A DNA stretch of 64,000 nt from Myroides sp. WP-1 (GTDB lineage Bacteria; Bacteroidota; Bacteroidia; Flavobacteriales; Flavobacteriaceae). How positions within the stretch are numbered: the stretch's first letter is position 1; each line of letters opens with the position of its first letter. The notes under the pieces are model-generated. The model searched no databases. It was not told where the DNA came from and worked only from the letters and a program-made list of their open reading frames with translations. Positions 1-8,600 of the stretch are shown one piece after another. Position numbers and translations under genes: made by a program. The DNA is taken from the NCBI RefSeq assembly GCF_014145635.1, contig NZ_JACHTC010000016.1, forward strand, positions 1-64,000. Reading direction: 5' to 3'.

Positions 1-262
1 CTCACCATCTCACCATCTCACCATCTCACCATCTCACCATCTCACCATCTCACCATCTCACCATCTCACCATCTCACCATCTCACCATCTCACCATCTCA
101 CCATCTCACCATCTCACCATCTCACCATCTCACCACCTCAACACCTCATCACCTCATCACCTCAACACCTCATCACCTCAACACCTCATCACCTCAACAC
201 CTCATCACCTCAACACCTCATCACCTCAACACCTCATCACCTCAACACCTCATCACCTCATC
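1..262. repeat. 8-bp minisatellite array, 32 or more units
   Basis: Directly visible tandem array with an 8-bp unit, continuing past the left window edge. From 3 to 130 there are 16 identical CACCATCT units, then one CACCACCT, then 15 units that mostly alternate CAACACCT and CATCACCT up to about 258, giving a 16-bp higher-order unit. The plus strand of the array contains no G at all. It ends about 110 bp before the first gene. The function is unknown; a comparable A/C-rich array lies at 33513-33733 beside an S23-like gene. Confidence 0.97.
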
Positions 263-281
263 AACAAACAACAGTTCCCCC

Positions 282-322
282 ATTCTAATCGAATTCTAAT
301 CTAGTTTTAATATCCTATTAAT
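282..322. promoter_or_regulatory. Four TAAT boxes in 11-bp phase, candidate operator of the Czc-type operon
   Basis: TAAT occurs at 286, 297, 308 and 319, exactly 11 bp apart, inside units such as ATTCTAATC and GTTTTAATA. The block ends about 30 bp before a -7-like element TAATTTTG at 355-362. The spacing of one helical turn is what OmpR/PhoB-type response regulators usually bind. A second set of four boxes in the other orientation lies at 10831-10874, and the two share the 15-mer ATTAAAACTAGATTA (here on the minus strand, 297-311). The regulator is not identified. Confidence 0.5.
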
Positions 323-354
323 GCTATTCCAAAGCCCTTATAATATGGGGTTTG

Positions 355-362
355 TAATTTTG
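355..362 (+). promoter_or_regulatory. Candidate -7 element of the Czc-type operon
   Basis: TAATTTTG fits the Bacteroidota -7 consensus TAnnTTTG. It lies 12 bp before the ATG at 374, so the leader would be very short. I see no clear TTG at -33, which would fit a promoter that needs an activator bound at the boxes 282-322. Confidence 0.4.
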
Positions 363-373
363 ATCTATTAATT

Positions 374-1663
374 ATGAGCACCATGTTTAAAAATGTAATA
401 ACCTTATCTCTATTCGTTTTTTCTACTTGTCTCGTCTTAGGGCAAGAGAAGCAGCAAACACTGAATATGAGTAAACAAGAAATAGAACACGTATTTCTGG
501 AGCAAAATTTAGATTTACTTGCAAAAAAATTAGAAATCTCACAGGCTGAAGCTCAGCTAATTCAGGCGCGTTTATGGCCTAATCCCACCTTTGAAATTTC
601 AGAAGTCAACGTTTGGCGAACTACAGACATTGAAGAGCAACCCCTTATTTTTGGAAATTGGGGAACTTCTCAACAAATTTCCTTGCATCTAGAGCAAGAA
701 ATCGAAACAGCTGGAAAAAGACGCAAGAGAATCGATTTGCATAAATTAACTATTGAAGAACGAAAAACTGATTTCGAAATTGTTTTACGCGAATCTAAAT
801 TATCCTTGCGCAATACGTTAACTTCTATTCAAGTATTACAACAACAACGCGATATCTATCAACAACAAATAAAAAATACGGATCAACTGATTACAGGTTA
901 CAAGAATCAACTGAACCAAGGTAATATTAGTCACAGTGAATACATCCGTTTAAAAGCAGCTCAACTTCAATTTAAAAAGGAAGTTGTCGATCTATCTAAA
1001 GATTTAGAGGAGTCGTTAAAAGATTTGAAAAACTTCATCAACATCGGATCTAACACAACTATTGTTATTACAGATATTCTTGATGTTCCGACGGCGATGG
1101 TTAGTGAGTTGCAAATTGAAGATTGGATTGTTCACGCACAAGAAAATAGACCTGATATTTTGCTACACGACAACTTAGTAAGCCAGGCCAAAAAACAAGT
1201 AGAGATCGAAAAGGCAGAACGCACACCTAATATCACCTTAGGAGTAGATTACGATCGTGGAGGAAATATAATGCGTGATTTTGTCGGCTTCGGACTTTCT
1301 TTTGATCTTCCAATTTTTGATCGCAACAAAGGAAATATCAAAGAAGCAAAAATTGGAGTTCAACTAGCAGAATTAGAGTCAAAATCAAAGAAAAACGAAA
1401 TTGCCAACGATATTATTGAGGCTTTGAGAAACTACATCCAAGCCAAAGATTTGTATGATCAAATTGAAAGTACTTACGAAAGTGATTTGGATAAATTGCT
1501 CGAAGCTTATGTAAAAAACTTCCAGAAAAAGAATGTTAGTCTAATTGAATACTTAGACTTTGTAGAGGCATATCTCGACAATAAAAACATCTTGTTAGAG
1601 ACAAAAAAAGAACTACACGAACAACTTGAAAATTTACAATTTGCTGTTGGCAAAGATATATAA
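374..1663 (+). CDS. TolC/CzcC-family outer-membrane efflux protein
   Basis: 429 residues with an N-terminal signal peptide (hydrophobic LSLFVFSTCLVLG, then Gln) followed by two outer-membrane efflux (OEP) halves dominated by long heptad-rich helices with many Gln, Glu and Lys. Proteins of this family form the trimeric outer-membrane exit channel of tripartite pumps. It is the first gene of a three-gene operon whose other members are the periplasmic adaptor and RND pump, so the CzcC role is well supported by context. ATG 374 is used; ATG 383 is an alternative. The stop codon overlaps the next start (TAATG). The metal or other substrate cannot be read from this subunit. Confidence 0.92.
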   Translation: MSTMFKNVITLSLFVFSTCLVLGQEKQQTLNMSKQEIEHVFLEQNLDLLAKKLEISQAEAQLIQARLWPNPTFEISEVNVWRTTDIEEQPLIFGNWGTSQQISLHLEQEIETAGKRRKRIDLHKLTIEERKTDFEIVLRESKLSLRNTLTSIQVLQQQRDIYQQQIKNTDQLITGYKNQLNQGNISHSEYIRLKAAQLQFKKEVVDLSKDLEESLKDLKNFINIGSNTTIVITDILDVPTAMVSELQIEDWIVHAQENRPDILLHDNLVSQAKKQVEIEKAERTPNITLGVDYDRGGNIMRDFVGFGLSFDLPIFDRNKGNIKEAKIGVQLAELESKSKKNEIANDIIEALRNYIQAKDLYDQIESTYESDLDKLLEAYVKNFQKKNVSLIEYLDFVEAYLDNKNILLETKKELHEQLENLQFAVGKDI

Positions 1664-2775
1664 TGATAAAACGAATAAAAATGACTTCAAAATATACCCT
1701 AAGCTATGCTGTATTAGCCTTGCTAACCTTAGCATCATGTAAACAAGAAACGGAAACAAAACAAAAAGAGAACTATTGCATTCCGGAAGAAATTGGTCAA
1801 GGGCTCAATTTCGCTAAAGTCACGCAACGTCCTATCCAACGCACCATTAGTTTAAGTGGTACGGTAGAGTACAACCAAGATAAAACGGTTCCTTTTTACA
1901 GTCTTGTAGAGGGAATTGTACTCAGTGCTAAATTTTCTTTAGGTGATTTTGTCAAAAAAGGACAACTGCTTGCAGAAATTAGAAGCACGGATCTCAATGA
2001 ATTCAAAACAGAGTTACGAGCAACAGAGGCAGAATTAAAAGTAGCTAAACGCGAATTAGAATCCGTTTCTTCGATGTACAAAGATGGGCTTTCCTCTCAA
2101 AAAGAACTTATGGAAGCAGAAGAAGATGTACAGGTATTAGAGAGTAAATTGCGTTCTGCAAAGAGCAATCTTGCTATGTTTAACGGACAAAACAAGGAAG
2201 GGATCTATCAAATCCTAGCCCCTCAAGATGGTTATATTGTTACTAAAAACATTGTTGCAGGAATGACCTTAACAGATACTGACGAACCGTTATTTACCAT
2301 TGCTAATTTAAATGATGTTTGGATTATGGCTAATGTTTATGCTACGTCAATGCGTTATATCCATCTCAATGCGGAGGTACAAGTAAGTACACTTGCTTAT
2401 CCTGATGAGAAATTTGAGGGTAAAATATCTAATATTTCGCAAGTATTTGACGCCGAAGAACGCGTATTAAAAGCGCGTATTGTCATGGGGAATCACGACA
2501 TGAAGCTACGTCCTGGTATGTCTGCTGAAATTCATTTACTCATTGACGACAACCAAGGGGAAGCCCTTGCTGTTCCAAACAACGCTATTATTTTCGACAA
2601 CAATCAAAACTATGTGGTGACCTACCAAGATGCTTGTCATCAAGAAATTCGCCAAATTACTCCCCTAACAAAGAATAAAGAATTTACCTATATCTCTAGT
2701 GGCGTTCAAGAAGGTGAAACTGTCATTACCACAAACGAACTATTGATTTACGAACAATTAAACAATCATCTATAA
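1663..2775 (+). CDS. RND efflux periplasmic adaptor lipoprotein (CzcB/HlyD family)
   Basis: 370 residues. The N-terminus has a lipobox (LTLASC, Cys about residue 26), so the adaptor is probably a lipoprotein anchored in the membrane facing the periplasm. It then shows a barrel-sandwich/lipoyl half (residues about 60-105), an alpha-helical hairpin rich in Glu/Lys (about 108-175), the returning lipoyl half (APQDGYIVTKNIVAGMTL) and a beta-barrel domain. This is the usual layout of membrane-fusion proteins linking the RND pump to TolC. There is no His/Met-rich metal-binding extension, unlike the adaptor at 17893. The start overlaps the upstream stop by one base, so translation is probably coupled; ATG 1681 is another possible start. 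Confidence 0.92.
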   Translation: MIKRIKMTSKYTLSYAVLALLTLASCKQETETKQKENYCIPEEIGQGLNFAKVTQRPIQRTISLSGTVEYNQDKTVPFYSLVEGIVLSAKFSLGDFVKKGQLLAEIRSTDLNEFKTELRATEAELKVAKRELESVSSMYKDGLSSQKELMEAEEDVQVLESKLRSAKSNLAMFNGQNKEGIYQILAPQDGYIVTKNIVAGMTLTDTDEPLFTIANLNDVWIMANVYATSMRYIHLNAEVQVSTLAYPDEKFEGKISNISQVFDAEERVLKARIVMGNHDMKLRPGMSAEIHLLIDDNQGEALAVPNNAIIFDNNQNYVVTYQDACHQEIRQITPLTKNKEFTYISSGVQEGETVITTNELLIYEQLNNHL

Positions 2776-2795
2776 CCCATAAAGAAGAGTAGAAA

Positions 2796-5700
2796 ATGCA
2801 AAAATTTGTCAAAAATATTGTAGCCTTTTCCCTAAAAAATACGTTCATCGTGCTCTTTGGCGTGTTGTTGTTGTTATTTGGTGGAATTTACAGCTATATT
2901 CATACGCCTATTGAGGCCTTTCCTGATGTTACCAACACCCGTGCGCGTATCATTACGCAATGGCCCGGACGAAGTGCTGAGGAAATAGAAAAATTTATTA
3001 CTTTACCCATTTCCAAAGAAATGAATACAATTCCGAACAAAGCAGAAGTTCGATCCATTTCACTCTTTGGCCTATCTGTAGTAACGGTTATTTTCAACGA
3101 CGAAATTGACGATTTTTACGCTCAACAATATGCGTCAAACCGAATGGGAAACGTCAATCTACCTGATGGTGCAGATTTTGAAATCGAGCCGCCTTCGGGA
3201 GCTACAGGCGAAATATTCCGTTATATTATCGAAAGTGATTTACCCATAAAAGAGGTAACAGCAATTCAAGATTGGGTTGTTGAACGCGAATTATTATCTG
3301 TACCTGGGGTTGCGGATGTGGTGAGTTTTGGTGGAGAAGAAAAAATATTCGAAATCCAAATTAACCCTACAGAACTAGTAAATTACGGTTTATCTCCCTT
3401 GGATGTTTATGAGGCTGTTGAAAAAAGTAACATTAACGTAGGTGGAGACGTTATTCAACGTGGAGATCAAGCGTATGTGGTTCGCGGTGTTGGATTACTA
3501 GACAACCTAGAAGATATTGAGAATATTCTGATCGAAGTAAAAGGCAATACTCCCATTTTAGTTAAACACGTTGCTAAGGTTGAAATCAACGCTAAACCGC
3601 GATTAGGTCAGGTAAGTTATCAAGATAAAGACGATGTCGTACAGGGCATTGTAGTCATGTTACGCGGTGAAAATCCAAGTGATGTCATCAGCAAGCTGAA
3701 AACTAAAATCGAAGATCTCAACGATCGTATTTTACCTAAAAATGTAAAAATAGTACCAATCATTGATCGAACGGACTTGGTAAACACGACTGTACATACC
3801 GTAACGAAAAACTTGATCGAAGGGGTTTTATTAGTATCTGTTATTGTATTTATCTTTTTATATAATTGGAGAACAACCTTTATTGTTGCAACAGTAATTC
3901 CATTGTCTTTCTTATTTGCAATCATTATGCTTAAGATTCAGGGACTTCCTGCAAACTTAATCTCCATGGGAGCTTTAGATTTTGGTTTACTACTAGAAGG
4001 TACACTGGTAATTGTAGAACACGTCTTTGTTGGGTTAGAGAAAAAAGCTCAAATTGTCGGCATGAAGCGCTTCAATAAAATGTCTAAATTAGGCACGATT
4101 AGAAAAAGCGCTAGTAGTGTTGCAGGTTACATTTTCTTCGCTTTGTTGATCTTAATTGTAGCCTTAATGCCTATTTTCTCTTTTGAAAAAGTAGAAGGAA
4201 AAATGTTTTCTCCTTTGGCCTTTACTCTAGGTTACGCATTATTAGGTTCACTAATACTAAGCTTAACGTATGTACCTGCAATGTGTAAACTCTTGTTGAC
4301 TAAAAATATAGAAGAAAAAGAAAACGTTATCTCTAGATTTTTCAAAACTTACATTTATAAAATGTTCAACTGGAGTTTTTATCACAAAAAGCTAACTTTC
4401 GGTCTCTTTGGTTTGATCTTAGTTATTTGTGGTGTTCGATTCCACTACTATGGGTCTGAGTTTCTTCCCAAATTAAACGAAGGAGCAATCTATATTCGCG
4501 CTACTTTACCTAGTAGTATTAACTTAGACGAATCTGTGCGTTTGGCAAAAGAAATGAAGGGAATTTTACGCGAGTTTGACGAGGTAAAGTTTGTATTAAC
4601 GCAGACAGGGCGTCCAAATGATGGAACAGATCCAACAGGATTCTTTAATATTGAATTTCACACCCAACTTAAACCTGAAAAGGAATGGAAACGCTCGGTA
4701 TCTAAAGATCAACTACTTGAAGAAATGCGTATTTCTCTAGAAAAATATCCGGGAATTAACTTTGGTTTTAGTCAACCGATCCAAGATAATGTCGAAGAAT
4801 ACGTAGCGGGAGTTAAAAGCTCTCTTGTTATTAAAATCTTTGGTGACAACCTATTTGACTTAGAAAAATATGCCACTCAAGTTGCACAAAGTATCAAAGA
4901 TGTGCCGGGAATTACAGATTTAAATATATTTAAAAACATTGGTCTTCCTGAATTACGCATCTCTTTGAGTGATACAAAAATGGCGAAATATGCGGTTACG
5001 ACTGCAGATGCACAAGCTGTAATCGCAATGACAATTGGTGGTCAGGCAGCCACAACCTTTTACGAGAATGAACGCATGTTTGATGTCGTATTGCGTTTCG
5101 ATAAAGATTACCGTGATTCTGCTGAAAAAATTGGAGAAATTTTAATTCCAAGTTTGGATGGTAAACAAGTTCCCTTAAAAGAAATAGCAACCATTGATTA
5201 CCATACCGGACCTGCTTTTATCTATCGTGAAGGGAATAGTCGTTACATCGGTATTGGCTTTAGTATTGAAGGACGTGATTTGGGTAGTACCATCGCAGAA
5301 GCAAGAGCAAAAGTAGAAAAAGAAGTTCAACTTCCTGCCATCAATAAAATGGAATGGGCAGGTGAATTTGAGAGTAAAGAAAGAGCAGCAAAACAGCTAA
5401 TTCTCGTTGTTCCTGTATCGTTAGTGCTCATTTTAATTCTACTATACTTCAACTTTGGTAATGTAAAAGATACAGCAATCGCTTCCCTAACCTTGCCTTT
5501 TGCTTTTATTGGTGGATTTATCTCCCTTTGGGCAACGGGAACAACGTTTGGAATTTCAGCAGGAATAGGCTTTATTATTTTATTCGGAGTTTCTACCATT
5601 GATGGAATTGTCCTCATTGGAGTAATGAAAGAAAACCTCAAGAAGCGAATGTCTTTAGAAGATGCGATTCGCGATGGTGTTAAAAGCCGTATTAGACCTG

Positions 5701-5903
5701 TTATTATGATTGCTTTAATGGGATCAATGGGACTCCTACCTGCGGCTTTATCCAACGGAATGGGTTCTGAAATTCAAAAACCATTAGCTATTATGATTGT
5801 AGGTGGATTAATTATCGGTATGATTTTAGCTTTTACTATTTTACCTCAAGTGTTTTATTGGGCTTATAAAGGAAAGAAGAGAGAGGAAAGTAGAGAGGAG
5901 TAA
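2796..5903 (+). CDS. CzcA/CusA-family heavy-metal efflux RND pump
   Basis: 1035 residues, the normal size for the inner-membrane, proton-driven RND transporter of tripartite metal pumps. It shows TM1 at about 10-32, the EAFPDVTN and WPGRSAEEIE periplasmic motifs, TM helices 2-6 at about 345-500, a second large periplasmic loop and TM 7-12 at about 865-1025. The TM4 relay region reads DFGLLLEGTLVIVE (D395, E401, E408): the middle position, Asp in CzcA (D408), is Glu here. It ends a CBA-ordered operon, 20 bp after the adaptor gene. The substrate is probably a divalent or monovalent metal ion but cannot be fixed from sequence. A strong hairpin follows at 5958-6000. Confidence 0.92.
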   Translation: MQKFVKNIVAFSLKNTFIVLFGVLLLLFGGIYSYIHTPIEAFPDVTNTRARIITQWPGRSAEEIEKFITLPISKEMNTIPNKAEVRSISLFGLSVVTVIFNDEIDDFYAQQYASNRMGNVNLPDGADFEIEPPSGATGEIFRYIIESDLPIKEVTAIQDWVVERELLSVPGVADVVSFGGEEKIFEIQINPTELVNYGLSPLDVYEAVEKSNINVGGDVIQRGDQAYVVRGVGLLDNLEDIENILIEVKGNTPILVKHVAKVEINAKPRLGQVSYQDKDDVVQGIVVMLRGENPSDVISKLKTKIEDLNDRILPKNVKIVPIIDRTDLVNTTVHTVTKNLIEGVLLVSVIVFIFLYNWRTTFIVATVIPLSFLFAIIMLKIQGLPANLISMGALDFGLLLEGTLVIVEHVFVGLEKKAQIVGMKRFNKMSKLGTIRKSASSVAGYIFFALLILIVALMPIFSFEKVEGKMFSPLAFTLGYALLGSLILSLTYVPAMCKLLLTKNIEEKENVISRFFKTYIYKMFNWSFYHKKLTFGLFGLILVICGVRFHYYGSEFLPKLNEGAIYIRATLPSSINLDESVRLAKEMKGILREFDEVKFVLTQTGRPNDGTDPTGFFNIEFHTQLKPEKEWKRSVSKDQLLEEMRISLEKYPGINFGFSQPIQDNVEEYVAGVKSSLVIKIFGDNLFDLEKYATQVAQSIKDVPGITDLNIFKNIGLPELRISLSDTKMAKYAVTTADAQAVIAMTIGGQAATTFYENERMFDVVLRFDKDYRDSAEKIGEILIPSLDGKQVPLKEIATIDYHTGPAFIYREGNSRYIGIGFSIEGRDLGSTIAEARAKVEKEVQLPAINKMEWAGEFESKERAAKQLILVVPVSLVLILILLYFNFGNVKDTAIASLTLPFAFIGGFISLWATGTTFGISAGIGFIILFGVSTIDGIVLIGVMKENLKKRMSLEDAIRDGVKSRIRPVIMIALMGSMGLLPAALSNGMGSEIQKPLAIMIVGGLIIGMILAFTILPQVFYWAYKGKKREESREE

Positions 5904-5957
5904 ATGATCTAAATGAGAATACATACTCTAAATTAATGATTTACAGCATATTAAATA

Positions 5958-6000
5958 AACTAAGAAAGGGGAATTGCAATGCAATTCCCCTTTCTTAGTT
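5958..6000. terminator. 20-bp perfect hairpin, probable bidirectional terminator
   Basis: Arms 5958-5977 and 5981-6000 are perfectly complementary with a 3-nt loop (AACTAAGAAAGGGG... / ...CCCCTTTCTTAGTT). It lies between the convergent RND operon and glutamine synthetase gene. The following tract TATAAAG is only weakly T-rich, so it may also act as an mRNA 3'-end stabiliser. Confidence 0.65.
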
Positions 6001-6174
6001 TATAAAGATTCAGAAAAAATCTCGTTTCCAAGTTGGTTAGACAGAGTCCTACTGTTACTATTCTTCATCTGCTTCCCCTTTCTTTAATCTATAGTAATTG
6101 GCACTTTCGTCATGTGAAATTTCTTTTGAAAAATATTATCTTACTAAGAAAAATCTCCACGCTCCACTTTCCAA
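6001..6174. other. Intergenic region, no gene supported
   Basis: On the minus strand an open stretch of about 25 codons ends at the stop near 6059 and reads like a charged C-terminus (HDESANYYRLKKGEADEE) but has no start codon. It may be a chance reading or a decayed gene end. Nothing else is recognised. Confidence 0.3.
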
Positions 6175-8361
6175 TTAATTCGTAAACAATAACTCGCGGT
6201 ATTTAGTCAAAGTCCACAATTCGTTGTCAACCATCATTTCTAATTTATCACTGTGGTAACGGATAATATCAAAATACGGTTTTACAATATGGCAATACAT
6301 TTTTGCTTGTTCTTCTACATCTTCAATCGCATTGGCAATTTTTCGTTGATCTACCATTTCTGCAACTTTTGTATTCACTTGTGCAATGTGGTATGAGATT
6401 TTCTTTAAAATACGCAATTGTTCTTCTGCATATTCTTGATAGTCCTCTTCTCCAAAAATTTCTTTCAAGCCTTTTACGTTTTCAATCACCAAGTTTTGAT
6501 ACTTAATTGCTGTAGGAATTACGTGATTCTTAGCGATATCTCCTAAAACACGTCCTTCAATTTGGATTCGTTTTACATACTCTTCCAATTCAATTTCATA
6601 ACGCGCCTCAACCTCAACTTTTGTCATTACTTGCATTTCTTCAAATACTGCAATTGACTCAGGATATACTTTTGCTTTTAAAGCTTCTGGCGTTGTTTTA
6701 TGGTTGCTCAATCCGCGTCTTGCAGCTTCCTCTTCCCATTCTTTACTATAGCCATCTCCTTCAAATAAAATACGCTCACTTTGTTTGATATACTCACGCA
6801 ACACATTAAAAATAGCTTCGTCTTTTTTCAATCCATCTTGATCTACCAAGCGATCTACTTCAATTTTAAACTCTTTCAATTGTTTGGCTACAATTGTATT
6901 TAAAACAGTCATCGGACCTGCACAGTTTGCTGTTGAGCCAACGGCTCTAAATTCCCATTTATTTCCTGTAAAGGCGAATGGAGATGTTCTATTTCGGTCT
7001 GTATTATCTAATAATACATCTGGAATTTTACCAACTACATTTAGTTTTAAATCCGTTTTTTCTTCTGGAGATAATTTCCCATCTGTTACTTCTTTTAACT
7101 CTTCCAACACTTTAGTTAATTGTTGTCCGATAAATACAGATACAATTGCAGGTGGTGCTTCATTCGCTCCTAATCGGTGATCATTACTTGCTGATGCAAT
7201 TGCTGAACGCAACAATTCTTCATTGTCATTTACAGCCTTAATGGTATTAATAAAGAAGGTCAAGAACTGTAAATTGCTCTTAGGCGTTTTACTTGGGCTT
7301 AATAAGTTAACACCTGTGTCAGTTGCTAAAGACCAGTTGTTGTGCTTTCCTGATCCGTTTACTCCTTTGAATGGTTTTTCGTGGAATAAAACTTTGAAAT
7401 GATGCTTTTCTGCAACTTTCTTCATAACATCCATCAACAAAGAGTTGTGATCCACTGCTAAGTTAATTTCCTCGAAAATAGGTGCTAATTCAAACTGATT
7501 AGGTGCTACCTCATTGTGTCGTGTTTTTACAGGAATTCCCAACAAAATACAATGGTTTTCCAAGTCGTGCATATAGTTCAAAACACGGGTAGGAATAGAA
7601 CCAAAATAGTGATCATCTAATTGCTGTCCTTTAGCAGCAGTATGACCTAATAAGGTTCTACCTGTTGTTAGAATATCAGGTCTTGATGCAGCTAAAGCAG
7701 CATCAACAAGAAAGTACTCTTGCTCCCATCCTAACGTTGGTGTTACTTTTTTTACGTTTTTATCAAAATAACGCGCTACTTCTGTTGCAGCATCGTCAAT
7801 AGCGTTGATTGCTTTTAAAAGTGGGGTCTTATTATCTAAGGCTTCCCCTGTATAAGAAATAAATACAGTTGGAATACACAAAGTAGATCCAAATATAAAC
7901 GCTGGAGATGTTGGATCCCAAGCTGTATATCCTCTTGCTTCAAATGTATTGCGAATTCCTCCATTCGGAAAACTCGATGCATCGGGTTCTTGTTGTACTA
8001 ATTGCCCTCCATTAAATTGTTCTACTGGATCACCGTCAAATTGCGTTTCGAAAAAAGCATCGTGCTTTTCTGCTGTCGTTCCTGTTAAAGGTTGAAACCA
8101 GTGTGTATAGTGTGTCACTCCTTTTGAAAGTGCCCACTCTTTCATCCCTAATGCGATGTAATCTGCTAATCGACGATCAATCTTAATGCCTAGTTGTGCA
8201 TTCTTTACCGCCTGATAAGCTTCGGGTGTCAAAAATTGGCGCATCGACTTGTCATTAAAGACATGATCTCCAAATATTAATGATTTTCTACCCAGTTCTT
8301 CTACCTTCACAGCGCTTCTTGAGGCTGCTTTTTCAATTGCTCGAAAACGAAATGTTGACAT
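6175..8361 (-). CDS. glnN: Glutamine synthetase type III
   Basis: 728 residues from the chosen ATG at 8361, matching the usual size of GSIII enzymes, which make glutamine from glutamate, ammonia and ATP in the cytoplasm. The N-terminal GSIII domain (SRSAVKVEELGRKSLIFGDHVF) and the conserved GWEQEYFLVD, KTRHNEVAPNQFELAPIFE and NGSGKHNNWS blocks of the catalytic domain are all visible. A longer reading frame to 8433 exists, but its extra N-terminus is hydrophobic, lies upstream of the predicted transcription start and is not family-like. Promoter elements lie at 8402-8430, flanked by two copies of TACCCCCTATTTTT, suggesting nitrogen-responsive control, though the regulator is unknown. Confidence 0.96.
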   Translation of the reverse strand: MSTFRFRAIEKAASRSAVKVEELGRKSLIFGDHVFNDKSMRQFLTPEAYQAVKNAQLGIKIDRRLADYIALGMKEWALSKGVTHYTHWFQPLTGTTAEKHDAFFETQFDGDPVEQFNGGQLVQQEPDASSFPNGGIRNTFEARGYTAWDPTSPAFIFGSTLCIPTVFISYTGEALDNKTPLLKAINAIDDAATEVARYFDKNVKKVTPTLGWEQEYFLVDAALAASRPDILTTGRTLLGHTAAKGQQLDDHYFGSIPTRVLNYMHDLENHCILLGIPVKTRHNEVAPNQFELAPIFEEINLAVDHNSLLMDVMKKVAEKHHFKVLFHEKPFKGVNGSGKHNNWSLATDTGVNLLSPSKTPKSNLQFLTFFINTIKAVNDNEELLRSAIASASNDHRLGANEAPPAIVSVFIGQQLTKVLEELKEVTDGKLSPEEKTDLKLNVVGKIPDVLLDNTDRNRTSPFAFTGNKWEFRAVGSTANCAGPMTVLNTIVAKQLKEFKIEVDRLVDQDGLKKDEAIFNVLREYIKQSERILFEGDGYSKEWEEEAARRGLSNHKTTPEALKAKVYPESIAVFEEMQVMTKVEVEARYEIELEEYVKRIQIEGRVLGDIAKNHVIPTAIKYQNLVIENVKGLKEIFGEEDYQEYAEEQLRILKKISYHIAQVNTKVAEMVDQRKIANAIEDVEEQAKMYCHIVKPYFDIIRYHSDKLEMMVDNELWTLTKYRELLFTN

Positions 8362-8381
8362 AAATACACTTTTTAATGGGG

Positions 8382-8448
8382 TACCCCCTATTTTTATGAT
8401 GCAAAAATAATAAAAAACATAAAAACACAACACATACCCCCTATTTTT
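8382..8448 (-). promoter_or_regulatory. Glutamine synthetase promoter with paired operator-like 14-mers
   Basis: On the minus strand a -33 TTG (8430-8428) and a -7 TATTTTTG (8409-8402) are about 18 bp apart, a good Bacteroidota promoter placing the start near 8395. The exact 14-mer TACCCCCTATTTTT (plus strand) occurs twice, at 8435-8448 just upstream of -33 and at 8382-8395 at the start site, 53 bp apart or about five helical turns. TACCCCC resembles the NarL/NreC-type half-site TACYYMT. The regulatory role is inferred. Confidence 0.55.
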
Positions 8449-8562
8449 TACTGTATTTTTTTTTATTTTAAACTTTGCTCTTTAATTATGTAGTCAAAAA
8501 TAGATTTATACAACCTAATTTAACTATAAACGCATAGCGCCTTACTACTACTCCTCTAAAAG

Positions 8563-8599
8563 CAAAAAAAAATGGACGAATCTACATTCGTCCATTTTT
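8563..8599 (-). terminator. Intrinsic terminator of the collagen-like lipoprotein gene
   Basis: Stem AATGGACGAAT / ATTCGTCCATT with a 4-nt loop; on the minus strand it is followed by a run of T. It begins only a few bases after the stop codon at 8601. Confidence 0.85.
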
Positions 8600-8600
8600 C

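Noticed and set aside
1..262. Possible CRISPR array
   Set aside because: Units are 8 bp with no spacers and no cas genes; it is a minisatellite.
6059..6140. Charged C-terminal-like peptide on the minus strand downstream of glutamine synthetase
   Set aside because: No start codon and too short to call a pseudogene; it may be chance.
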